Positions 1 through 12,000 of a DNA stretch of 64,000 nucleotides are shown piece after piece (the stretch's first letter is position 1; each line of letters starts with the position of its first letter). This stretch comes from Tetragonia tetragonoides (lineage: Eukaryota > Streptophyta > Magnoliopsida > Caryophyllales > Aizoaceae): contig CM076147.1 in assembly GCA_038025085.1 (NCBI GenBank), forward strand, positions 42,988,766 to 43,052,765, written 5' to 3'. Below the pieces are notes generated by a model, which saw nothing but the letters and a program-made list of their open reading frames with translations, was not told the origin of the DNA and made no database searches. Both the position numbers and the translations under genes were made by a program.

Positions 1-440
1 TTCGTGTTCGGCCCTTTAGAGTGAGTGACATACTAGACAATTGTGCAAACCTAATGGGGACATGATAACTGACCAGTTGGACCTCCCTTGTCCGCTGGGG
101 TATTTCATGAGATATGGTGGATTATAGCCTTCATTTCAGCTTTCCCGGGCCCGGCTGAGATTTTTGGCCGCATTTCTCAGGGTGAGTGCTCCACGAAGGA
201 AATCCGGTCCTCAACTCCATACTCACCCATGGTTTCATGTTCGGGCACTTGGAGTGAGTGACCCGTAAAATAGTCGTCAAAGCCTAATAGGGACCTGGGG
301 AGAGTGTCTCATGCGATATGATGCAAAAATGAAAAAACTTTCATTCGGGCACCATTTGGAAGGAAAAAAAAACGTAGATTTAGTCTTCATTTTCAGCTCC
401 CCAGGGCCCAGTTGATATTTTTGCCCAAACTTAATGTGAA
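1..440. repeat. degenerate satellite-like repeat, two units
   Basis: Two diverged copies of a GC-richer repeat lie here, roughly 1-225 and 226-440. Both share phrases such as 'gtgttcgg/catgttcgggc', 'gagtgagtgac', 'cctaatrgggac' and a 'gggccc' core. Read on the minus strand, the segment around 225-290 matches the repeat array at about 9525-9600 inside the CNOT9 gene (shared order: ggctt..gacgactatttta..ggtcac..atgggtgagta). It is therefore the same dispersed family in the opposite orientation. No coding potential is seen. Confidence 0.6.
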
Positions 441-1293
441 CTAAGAAGGAGAGATGACCCAACCAGGTCGAGTCTCAAGCATGTCACTAATGTTGATCCA
501 ACCTACTGCCAAATCCAAAACAACACCTTAAGATGGACCTTTGACTTCAAAATAGTATTGTGAATAGGAGATGGGCTCGTGAGAGCAAGCTAAGGTGATA
601 GAAACGACTTGCAATAGAAGAAGAAAAGTAAAAAAAGTAATCCAAACTCGAGAATCATCTATATAGTGAGATGAATAACGTGTGAAACAATCATCAAAGA
701 AGTAAGCTCTTCTGGCTCCCATTCATGAGGATGTCTATGAAAGATTGAAAGTGATTTCACATCTCTTTCAATCAAGTAGAAAGCAGTAAATATAATTCCC
801 CCCCCCCCCCCACCCCCACAAAAAAAAAAAAAAAACCTTCTAAAATCTGGCCTAGACTATTTGCACTTTGTATCCGATTAAAGGAAAGAACAAAGATGCC
901 ATTCATTGTGTCGAAGGCCATACTAACAACAGAGTCTTAATCAGGTTCCATGCTCTAGAGGAAAACACTACAACCATTTCTCCACCAATATTATGTTCTT
1001 ACACATTAACGAACCAAAACCCAAGCCTCCCTCCAACTTAGGTCTATACACAATCTGTACTAAGAAGATGCTTTCTGTCATCCTGCCCAACTGGATATAC
1101 CAGGAAATCACTCATCAACCTCTCTAACATACTGGTCTGATAATAAGAGGTTAAGCAGTGAAAGGTAATAGAAGTACAATACAGCCCCTAATAATGTCCT
1201 GGATGTTGAGGGAATTACATAAAACAAAGAAATATGCCATGGTTGGGCGTGGATCTTAAACTGAGGGGTGATTTGCTAAAGTGGACAGGGGTC
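441..1293. other. non-coding stretch downstream of the RNase III-like gene
   Basis: I see no gene here. It contains a short poly-C/poly-A tract at about 799-834 and AT-rich sequence. Part of it may be 3' UTR of the RNase III-like gene, which reads right to left. Confidence 0.4.
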
Positions 1294-4200
1294 TTATTCC
1301 AACTTGTCCTGAGGTACAGTACGGCCATACTTGAACAGGATCTGTTCTAGAGGCTTGTACCTCTGTCCTTGAGTCTTAATCTTGCCGCTCGGGTTGGCAA
1401 TGCCAAATATGTGTGTACTGTGTATGCCAACAGAAGAAACTCATGAACATTAGTTTTCATACAGCACTTTTTTCTGATAATATTTGGGAAAGGCTAATAT
1501 TAAGGCACTGCAACTAGAGGATGCAGGCTCCTAGGATGAAGAGAAGCAGAAGTCTGCAAATTGTTCAAAGGAAGAGTGCTCAAGGTTCATTGTACAGAAC
1601 AGTGCTAGGCTGCTGTCAACGGCCCAGCAGGGCAGTTTATTAGGAGTGGCAAGAGAAAGCATGAGGATTTTCCCCCAGCAACACAGGTCACCGGACCAAG
1701 TTGTAAGGCAATAATTCATGGGTAAAATTAGAAACCAACCAACTAGCAGAGTCGAGAAAAAATACGGAAAGTTATTCTTCAAAGTACACATAATAGACTT
1801 GCTGCTCTATTTGATAGATTTATTGCTCATTGTGTTAAGAAAGTAATACCTATAGCTTGGTTTAGGCCACTTCTTTTTGCCACATAGCTCATTTAACTTC
1901 TGCTTTGCAGCTTCAATCTCATTCATTTCATTCACTTCACAAATAACACCCATATGGTTGATCACAGATTGGTTAACCTTGGTCAGTGCCTCTTTTGCAG
2001 CATTAAGCTTAGCAATATCCTTTTGATCTGAAGTCCCGGTAGCAATAAGCTTTCCATCCACATAAATGCTACAAATGTTTTTATCAACCTTCCTCCAGTG
2101 CCTAATATCAACTTGTTTTCCTTGCTTCTGACATAGCTCATACAGCATTGTCACAGGTTGTAGTGGCAAGGTCTCAAGTGTAACAATAGGCTCCAGAATA
2201 CTCCTAATTACCTACCATTTCCAAGAACATGGAAGTTATACCTGACATTCGCCTACACAGACCTTAATAGTTAAAAAAGGAAGAAATAAGGAAAACATTT
2301 ATGAGCAGTCACCTGCCAAAGTAACTTCAAATCAAAATCACAGTCAACATATACAGCTGCTATGACAGATTCGACTATATCAGCAAGAACTTTTGGGGCT
2401 TTTACAGCACCACCATAAACTGCCGTTTCATCCTCTTCTTGAACAGCAAGTGCAAACTCTCGAACCTGATAAAGCACCCCAGTCCATAGATAATGTTTAG
2501 TAGTTGTAACTATTAAACTTTGCGACAATATTAGACACGGAAACATACCTACAATAATCAAACATCGGTTCAAAAGTACTCCAAAGCACTGTCTTCTGAG
2601 CAGTCACGTTATACTTCGAAACATAAGACAAAACCATAGTGCTAAACAAGGCTGAGGTTTCCCCTATTTATTTTTTAACTTTCTTTCTTCACAAATGTAT
2701 AGGAGAACATAAAAATAGAATTCAATTATTCAAAGACTTCTTTGAACATTCTTGCACATACAATGGGCCAAGTTACATTATAATGAGCCATAAATAAGTT
2801 TGAGGGAAAACATCATTATTGATTCACAACTTCTAAATTGGCCAAATTATTCATCAAAATTCAAACTTTAACGGTATGCATTGCCAAGAAACTGCAAGTC
2901 TGCAACGAATGAATCTTCAACAAGATCAATTATAACTAATTTTCACTTGAACTCTTCTTTGTCCAGTTCAATAGCGTAACCACTATTTACTACCCATTAT
3001 TTTCCAGATAAACGCTATGCAATTAAAAAAAATGGGGGCAAGACAATATACCTCAAACAAAATACTTGAACTAAAAGGAACCTGGTAACAAATTAATAGT
3101 CAACGTTTGACTTTTAGGACAAAGCTTGACCACTAATTTATGCTACCTGTTTCAAATTGAGTTTTCGATTTGACTTTACGAGGTCAAGCTTTACCATTGA
3201 CATGAAAATTAACAAGACCAAAATACCTTTCTTAAGTTTAATTTTTTTATATTTATATAATAGTAGTTCTTGATAGTCAAAATGTTGTCTTGAATACATG
3301 TGCAAAGTCAAATGGAAAGCCCGAGGTATAGCCAAAAAAACTATGTGATTTCCTTGAATATACATGATTAACAAACATATTCCCAAAATAGCTTCGTTTG
3401 AAAACTATTTCCCACCATATATACTACATAGGATCGGACAAAGGTAAGGAGAACTGTTTTATTTATTTTTTTCAAATTCATTTTAAAGCAATTAACACTG
3501 GGAATGGTGGAGGCGACTGTTAACCGCTCTCCCTTCGGCGCAGCCACCACCATTTCTATCTTCTTTGCCTTAGGCGCCACCAGTAAAGACTTTGGCTCCA
3601 CCCCCGGGTCTTTCAGGTTCCGAACCGCCGCATCTACTCCCCACCACCACAACAACAACAGCGTCTTCGTCATCGACAATCGCATTCAACTCCAATCTAT
3701 GTGAAACATTAGCAGTTCTGATTTGACAGTGCAAATTAATAGCTTAATTAACAACTGTGTTGTTTGAGATGTATCATGGGATTGTAGATTATGTTGAAGA
3801 GTTTTATATGCTGGCGTGTTATTATGCGTTCAGTGACCTTAGTTTGGGATGTAAAACACCAAAACCTGTAGACCTTCAATGGTGATTTTGGTACAATTTG
3901 AATTTGCTTAAAATAAACCTTCAATTCAATTGTTATTACAGATTGCAGAAATTCACATTATAGCTATTTGAATTTTGCTTTATCAAAACATTGCATTACG
4001 AAATTATAGTACTAGAATCTTTGTTATCTTGGTTAGGTGGGTGTCACATAATTGCGGATGGCGAGGAGGCTGAGCGCCAGGTGCAGTTGCTACAACCATA
4101 GAATAGTGATTTGGAATGGTCATAAAATTTTGGCTTGAATATGAAAATTATAAAATAGTTTTCCTTACCTTGGTCCAATCCTAAGTGGTGGGAAATAATT

Positions 4201-4705
4201 TTCAACCGAAGTTATTTTGAGAATATATTTGTTAATCATGTATATTTGAGGAAATCACAAAAAAAAAACTACTAATATTTTTATAGTCATCGAAAAATAA
4301 GTCAAACGTGATAATTAATTCCGAACCTTTGTGTACCTTCAAATCGAGGGCGACCGCATTATGTCGAACGTACCGATAAAGGCCGTGTCGAACAGCGACA
4401 CGGGCGAGTTTCTCCGTGCTAATATTGGCGGCTCTAACAAGGGAGAGAATCCCAGGGTCAAGTGTCGGATACGCCAAAAACACGAAATTCGCAAACGCAA
4501 GACCCAAAACAGCGTCGCCGACGAACTCGAGTCGTTGGTAAGACGGTGACTCAGTGTACGAGGAGTGAGTCAGAGCTTCTTCTAGAAGCTTCTTGTCTCT
4601 GAAACGGTAGTTTAGGATTCCTTCCACTGCTAAAACGCACACTGCCATGTCGTTTTGGTCTCCGGCGATGGAAGGTTTCTCGTTAAATTCGCTGGAGATT
4701 GACAT
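1294..4705 (-). CDS. RTL2: Ribonuclease III-like protein, RTL2 type
   Basis: Exons on the minus strand are 4337-4705, 2313-2465, 1850-2211 and, tentatively, 1294-1417. Each has GT-AG borders and the phases close (335 aa). The first two exons encode one RNase III domain. The signature around RLEFVGDAVL keeps Glu and Asp, and the second signature around KVLADIVES keeps Asp and Glu, so the active site looks intact. Exon 3 encodes a double-stranded-RNA-binding domain and the start of a second (CGKKKWPKP). RTL2-type proteins cleave structured RNA such as pre-rRNA spacer and siRNA precursors; that role is from the family. The ATG at 4705 starts just before the conserved domain; an in-frame ATG at 4930 would add 75 poorly conserved residues. 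The last exon fits by phase but is not recognisably dsRBD, so the second dsRBD looks truncated. Intron 1 (2466-4336) contains a transposon. Confidence 0.8.
3343..4261. mobile_element. Mutator-like TIR element in RTL2 intron 1
   Basis: Terminal inverted repeats of about 90 bp face each other. The left one begins atgtgatttcctt and the right one ends gaggaaatcacaa; both continue with the cttcg-ttgaaaa-atttccca block. The flanks carry a candidate 9-bp target duplication, aaaaaaact, at 3334-3342 and 4262-4270, but it sits in an A run and could be chance. The TIR closely matches that of the MITE at 16982-17561, so they are one family. The interior holds a GC-richer ORF with no transposase: 3504-3704 on plus, or its antisense 3368-3685. 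It looks like captured genic DNA (Pack-MULE style). I do not recognise its protein. Confidence 0.8.
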
Positions 4706-4930
4706 TGGAAAAGTTGGTGAGTCGAGTTGACTCGGCGAGTTTTTGTTGTTTTGATCCGAGTTGGACTGGGGTCTGGGAGGAGAGAGAAAGAGGGGGGTTG
4801 GGAATATTTGTTGGAGAATGGCGTGATCTGCGGAATTTAGGGTGGCGCATTGCGTCAGTTTCTCTGTATTTACAATGGCGTGACGAAGTTTTATAACAGC
4901 AAGTTTTTTATTTCCTTTTTTTGAGTCCAC

Positions 4931-6030
4931 AACTCCACAGGAGGTACACTCATTTTGTTAGGATCATTCTAATTTTGACCCTCAAAAAATAAATTTTATT
5001 TTTCTTTTTATTTTTTTGGGTGTTGGGGCCGGAGTCCTGACTGGTCTGCTCCAAGTGTACGTAACTACAAAGGAACGCACGAACCATACGCCCACCCACG
5101 CGTATGGTCTGTGGCGCTCATAGAGTTTACATGACAGACGTCTCCCTTTTGTAGTGTACCCACAATAGGAGTACTCAAAAATTGGGAGTTAGAAGGGGAA
5201 GGGGGTAAATGAAGCTCGATTTGCATGTATCGGTCTTGATTTAAATTAATGATGCTCCAAAAAAAATTAGTTATTTTTATCCGAAAAAGGTGAGAGTTTT
5301 TTCTTTCAATAATTTTTTTTAAGCAAGTTATATTAAACCTCGATAAAATAAATGGAAAGATGGTCTCATGGGGATAGATGAGATCACGATTCGCTGGCTA
5401 GCCGCACAGCCCACAACTCCACAAGTAATAACCTTATGAATTCCCTCATACAACAATGGATCCTTCGAATTCCATTGGACCAGGTCAAGTATTCTCAAGT
5501 CTCAACTGTGATAGTAAAAATCACAAAACTTTATCACAAAAAGTAAAAAACAAAGAAAAAGAAGATACTCAAATGCTTAATTCATTTTCATTTTCATTTT
5601 CATTCTCATTATCATTTAATCAAATTTGACATCATGCTTAAGCACACGCCAATGCGTAGAGTGCATAAACCGTTAATAAAAATACAAACTAACGTACACA
5701 AACTGCACGTTGAAGGTAGGAAGAATCATCAGAATGCCATCAGCCATTCAGCCTCTATGAACCTTCACGAAAAGGTCAGACCGACCTGATCACAACAGCG
5801 ACTAACACCTTGAATGCAACTCTACTTATGTACAGATGCGGAACAATGGGGATGCTTAGAATCCAATACAGACCACTTTGCCCCTGAACGTAAAGTAACG
5901 AATAAATTGAAATGCTAGGTGGATCACGAGCCATTGCTAACTACAGTTAAGAGTCGACTTGACCCGGGAGAGGAGGTTAGAAGTCGTCACTTGGTGGAGT
6001 GTAAGGCAGAGCTGCTTATATTTGGATAGT
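4931..6030. other. intergenic region between RTL2 and CNOT9
   Basis: This holds the likely promoter of the RNase III-like gene and the 3' flank of CNOT9. A short perfect-arm palindrome (ccatacgc / gcgtatgg) lies at about 5086-5107, and a run of ATTTTC-like repeats at about 5580-5620. I see no gene. Confidence 0.45.
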
Positions 6031-9000
6031 TTAATTAACCAACATATGATCAAATGCAGCTCCAGGTTGAAGTGCAACTCGGGGTCCTCCAACATTGTGA
6101 AGCAGCTGCGAAAGCCATCTTTTTGTAGTTTGATCATCCTGAAACAAACAGCCAATGGTTGCATGAGACTGCAGTTTGCTTAACTCTTCTTGCATAGAAG
6201 ACCGTATAGCATTTTAAGATTTGTGGTTAAACATGAACAGATTGTGCCTAACATGTGAATATCTTTCAAGTGCACTGATCACCAACAAACTAAGAACAAA
6301 GATAAGGAAAACTTACACGAAGACAACTAGCAAAGGTGGCATCTCTTAACATGTCTGGCAGACAGCTTCTCAGCGCATCACAAGCTCTGCGGCATATCAT
6401 GAAAAATTGAAAATGCCAAAATAAGCCCACAATAACAAGATCGTAAGTGAACATAAGAACCACCAATTGATCACTTAACCAACCTTGCATTATCTGAAAG
6501 TCGGAGATAGCATCTGATAATGTGCTTAAGCAGCCGTGAAGAAGGCTGTTCGGCCAATGCAGCAACCATGTTAGCTAGAACTCTTCCAACAGCAAAAAAG
6601 CGCTCTGCAGTAGTACATATGTAATCCAAGCCCACATCATCCAGAAGAATCTTTTGTACTATAAATGTAGCTACCTGTCAAAATCAAGCACTAATCAACC
6701 AGAAAGCTCACTGCGCCAAGGGAATCAGCCTATCAAGACTGATTTGAACAGGAGGCACATCAAAGTAGGAGGTGTTGTCACCTCCTCGGGACTTTTAACT
6801 ATTACTTAAGCAACGGTCCACTTCAGTCACCAGATAAATAATGAAGTAACACTAAACAGACCCAAAGCCAGAAGTGGATCACATAGTAAGACCAAATCCC
6901 CAGAGCAACCCACCCCCCTTTTATAGATCCAGTACCTTGTATGTAGTAAGACTGTAAGTAGGAAGCAGTGCACTGAGCTTCCAAAAGAGCACTAGAATTA
7001 CATAGGAGTTATAATATTACAAATAAATTGAATAAGATCTAGAGGGAAAAAGAATCATTATATTTGGATTTGTTTCCATGCTAAGTGCTTGAGTTTTTAT
7101 TTGTGTACGTATGAGAAAGGGGAGAGGGAGAGGCAAAGAGTGAGAAAGTATGAATTTTCTTTCTTTTTTGTTCTTTTTTTTGGGGGGGGGGGGTCGGGCT
7201 GGGGGGCTGGGGCTAGGGGGAACTGTGGAGGGGGTAGGGGCAGAAGAGAGAGAAACAAGGGAAGTAGTAGGGTATGCTAAGTTAGAAGCAATGAGATTAT
7301 CAATTTTTAGAAGGCTTACCGTTTTTGACAACTCACTACCCATTTCCATGGTACGGAGGCACAATGGAATTATCTCAGTTGAGAGAAGAAAACTTATGAC
7401 CTCTGTATCATCTACCTGTAAAAAAGAAGTGCTGGGTCAACACATGGCATTCAGACAGAGACAAATAGAGTAAAAAATATGGTTCCAGCTCACAGATAAT
7501 GCAGTATGGACAGAAGCACAATATAGCTTACAAAAACCTATAGTGATGCCACCACTAGCATGTAGGAAGTACTCCCTCCTAAAAATGGAACTGAATATAG
7601 GCCTCAAAATGTAAGAACACAGCATTGTAGGTTATAATCAATAGGCTAAACGCCTCATTTAACATCCGTCCAGCAACTTTGCCAACCCTCCTCTGCCCAA
7701 CCAGAGGGACAAGGGGCAATTGTGAATGGAAACACAAAATAAAAGGGTGCCAAAATAATGCGACCATAAGGTTACCACTGATTTCCTATGTGAATTGCTT
7801 GATATTTGGACTACACTTTTATTCCCAAAGTTGTGTGGGGACACAGATATTGGATGCATTTAGGTTGCAAGAGGAGAAGAAAAAAATATACGCCACCATG
7901 CAAGAACAAGCAAATTACAGGGCCTAAGCTTTCTACAATAATATTAATCAATCATAAACTGGTTCATTTGTTCAGTATCCAGGTAAACAAATCTATGGTA
8001 AAAAAGCAAAAAATAACATCGAAAAAGATCAGACGAAGGGTACTGGAAACAAACAGTCTTCAGCAATACACATACCTTTACCAGTGCTCCAATGACACCC
8101 AAGCTAGTTAGCCTCAAATATTCAAAAGGCCTGGATTTGCTCGTCGTATTGAGGAAAGGATACAAATATAGTGGGATGTGGGCTGCAAAGGAAAAATCAA
8201 TTGAAATAAACCAGCAGTTGAAGAAGGTGAAGCTATTAGACTTCCAAAACGAAAATTTGCGTTGGAATCGAAAAAGTAACGTAGGTCAAATAGAGCTATT
8301 TACCCTTAAAATTGACTTCAAGATATCTATATTTGCAATATGTACTTGTATGAAGCAATTGTTATTTGTCATGCTAGAGACATGAGCTAACCCAATAGCC
8401 CAATTGATATCTATACTTCTACTCACACGGCAGAGAAAAACTAGATCAGGTTGTGTGGGAATAGCCCAGCCAATAGCTGATTGATGAGCTTAAAGATAAT
8501 AATAAGGTAACAAAACAGTTCTACAGCCTCCAAGCTTAGAATCCACGCCATCAAGCATATAAGAATATCCTCTTACTTAACAGTGGACGAAGGGAAATTA
8601 TGATAAATTCCATAGCAACATAATCAGTTGCTTCTGAACACCCTTCATTGGCAAAAGTCGGAAAAAAAAAAATGCAAAGAAAGTAATCAGCAAATAGAAC
8701 AACTACTTGTGGCAATTTTGGTTATTCAGTAGTTGCGTTTTCTAGCCATATCCCATATCGAAGTTTATACAGCACCAGATCGTATTCAAACTATGTCATC
8801 ACAAGCCAGTTATCCTTGTGGTAACTTTTCTGACACCTCCAGCTTCAAATTCCGAACATCTAACAAATTGTTAGGCCACACTTTCACGGTTTGTATTCGC
8901 ACTTAACGTCAGAAACAAACGAGCTTTCACGTCCCAGACCCTTGTCCCAGCGCCTTGCCCCAGCCCATGTCATGGGTGTAACGAAGTTCGGAGACTCGGA

Positions 9001-12000
9001 TGGTCTACTGGGGGCACCAAGGGTTCTCTTGGGTTATAATGGATCCAAAGAAGAAGTTTGAGCGACGATCCCACCGTGGCCCGGGAAGCCGAAAATTGAA
9101 GGTTAATCCATGTTTTTGGGGATTTTGGAGGGCCCCGAAACGAAAATGATATTTCCGCAATATTCACACAGAACACCCCTACGGGACATGGGAGGCCCCC
9201 CGGGTTGATTATCAGGTCCCTATAAGGCTTGGACAAGCATTTTATTAGTCACCCACGCTAAGGTTCAGAACACCGAAACCATGGGTGAGTACGAAGTTCC
9301 GGGACCCACATGACCTTACCCGGGGTCATCTTGGGTCACAATGGAACCCCAAGAGAAGTTTAGAAAATACCTCATCCGGGCCCCGGGAAGCCGAAAATTG
9401 AAGGCTATATATAATACACGTATTTTGGGGATTTGGAAAGCCCCAAAACAAAAGTTGTTATTTGTGCACCACATTGCACGGGACACCCCTAGGGGACATG
9501 GGAGGCCCCCCGGAGTATGTTATCGGGTCACTATCAGGCTTAGACGACTATTTTACTGGTCCACTCTAAGGGCCGGAGCACCGAACTATGGATGAGTAGG
9601 GAGTTTAAGTATCGGAATGACCTTCTCGGAGCACCTGGTGTCCTCTTGGGTCACAATGGACCCCCAACAAAAATTTGGATAAAAATCTCAATCGGCCCCG
9701 AGAACACAAAAGCTGAAGGTTATAATCCACGTATTTTGAGGACCCCGGAATAAAAGTTATTTTCGCACAATATTCGTGTGGATACCCCATAGGGGTGTAG
9801 GAGGCCCTTGGGGTTGGTTATCGCCTTATCGGGTTCCAAAAATCCTTTGATGACCTTAAGGCTCCAACACCGAAGCACGAATGAATATCATGTTAGGGCA
9901 GGTCATCCTTCCCTTTTCTTGTCATAAGGGCGAGCACCTATGTTGCAGTGCTACTCTGTTCCAGCGCGTATGTCCCACTGCGGAGTGCCGAACTTCCCAT
10001 GTCAAGGCGCCTATGAAGTGCCACGTTCCATGTCACGGAGCTTATGTCATGTTGGAGCGCCCATGTCCCATGTCAAGCCACCTATGTCCTACAATGAATC
10101 GCCAATGAAGGGCCCACGTCCCATGTCACTGAACTTATGTCCCATGTTGAAGCAAGCATGTCCCATGTCAAGGCACCTATGCCCTATATCGAATCGCCGA
10201 TGACGTGCCCATGTCCCATGTCGAGCGCCTATGAAGCATCGACTACGACTCCCCACAATTTCGTGCCATCGAACCTGCTTACAAGCCCTCTCTACTATTA
10301 AAATGGCGTGTCATAATTTTTCCTAATTTTTTCTAAAATGATTTCTATTTTATTTTTATTTTTATTTTTTTGAACTTTTCTGTTTTCTGGGTATTACTAA
10401 GGTCTTCCAGTGCAACAATAAAAAAAGAAAGGTAACAAGGAAGAAACAACTCCAATGGACGAGATGGTAGTGCAAAAGTCTACCAGGACGAGATGAAAAG
10501 GAGTTGTTCCTAGAGAAGTTAAGAAATTGCAGACAAACTTCTGAATGAAACTAATTTATACACTGAAGCTGCCGTCTACGGTCTATCATCAAGAACTGGA
10601 TTTTGATTTTTCATGTAGCAGAATTATATTTTACTTAACATGATCTACAACACATTTGAGGAAGCTCTAGTTATTAGACAAGACTCACAATCTAGGATGT
10701 TCTAATGCTCGAAACATTAGATCTCCTCCTTAGTAAATTGCTTTAACAATATAAAACCACAAAAAGAAGTAACGCAGCTGAATGATGCACCCTACTCAGG
10801 AAACTTACCATTTAAGAATAACATCCGGGTGTCAGGGTGAGATGCTACACACTGCAGAAGATACAGAGACATAGGACGTCTTAGTACAAGAAATCTATCA
10901 TCAAACACAATTAAGCTCCTATGTAACAAACAATTACTGGCCGAGCAATTAGGAAGGGGCAGATACTGAGAGTAAAAGTTAGCTGAAACTAGCTGTAATA
11001 CCTTCTTTATACTTTGGAGTTCTAAGTTAAGCCTAGTCACATGAGCCTTTCAGACATAGAAATACACTCAGTTTTAGATGCCAGCTCCCACTACATTGGA
11101 GGAAGGTTGCAGAGATAGCATTTAATTTCACTAGTGCCGCCTCCTCTAACATGAATTCCTTCACTGCTTTGTGGTGAAAAATCCACTAAGAGACCTGCCA
11201 AATGGAGGCAACACTTGGTGGTGGTTTCAATATTTTTTAAATGGTCATAGCCTTCTCGAATTTGCTCACTAAAACAAGATTCTGTGATGGCTTAACAGAT
11301 CTATTAAGGGAAACTTGTGTCTCCTTGGAGAAGAAATATATCAAGAACGTTGCAAGCCATAGGACTTGAGGTGGTATCCCTAAATAGTTGGAGAATGTAG
11401 TTGCCTGGACATGGTTGCTGGAACATGTTGCAAATGGTCAGCATTACCATGCCCTCTTTCTTTCTTTTCCTTTTTAAATCTTATTTATTTGTTAATAAAG
11501 GAACAAGAGCATAGGCTACATCTATATTGCTCGGACTCTTCATTTCGCCTCAAATACCCATGTCGAGTACTCAACACTCCGACATGGGTATGGACACTGG
11601 ACACTCCATTTTAAGCCAAAAACATGCAGAATTTCCGAAAATTAGTCTGACATGGGTATGGGTATTGGACACTCTGACATTTAGCCGAGTCCGAGCAACA
11701 CAGGGCTACATGACAGGTGAAATGCCTAAACACAGTCCAAAATTGCCATTCCATAACAATCAGGTGTGCAAAAGTCTAACAATACTTGATCACAGATCTA
11801 GGGTTTTCAATCTAAGCCTAGATTTGCAACAGTAGATTGACTCTCTCCAGGCAAGGTAGATTGGAAATAAATGGGAAGAGGCCATTGCATGAGGGCAATG
11901 AAGCACCGAAACGTGAATCAGTCGCGTTTCGCGTTTCCGAAACGTTTCGGAAACGCGAAACGCGATCGAAACGTTTTCGAAACGTCCGAAACGCTAGACA

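Noticed and set aside
1531..1791. 86-codon frame on minus near the RTL2 3' end
   Set aside because: It does not connect in phase to exon 3 and has no dsRBD features.
9881..10203. CRISPR-like spacing in the catgtcccatgtc region
   Set aside because: Repeats are degenerate, spacing is irregular and the DNA is a plant nuclear intron.
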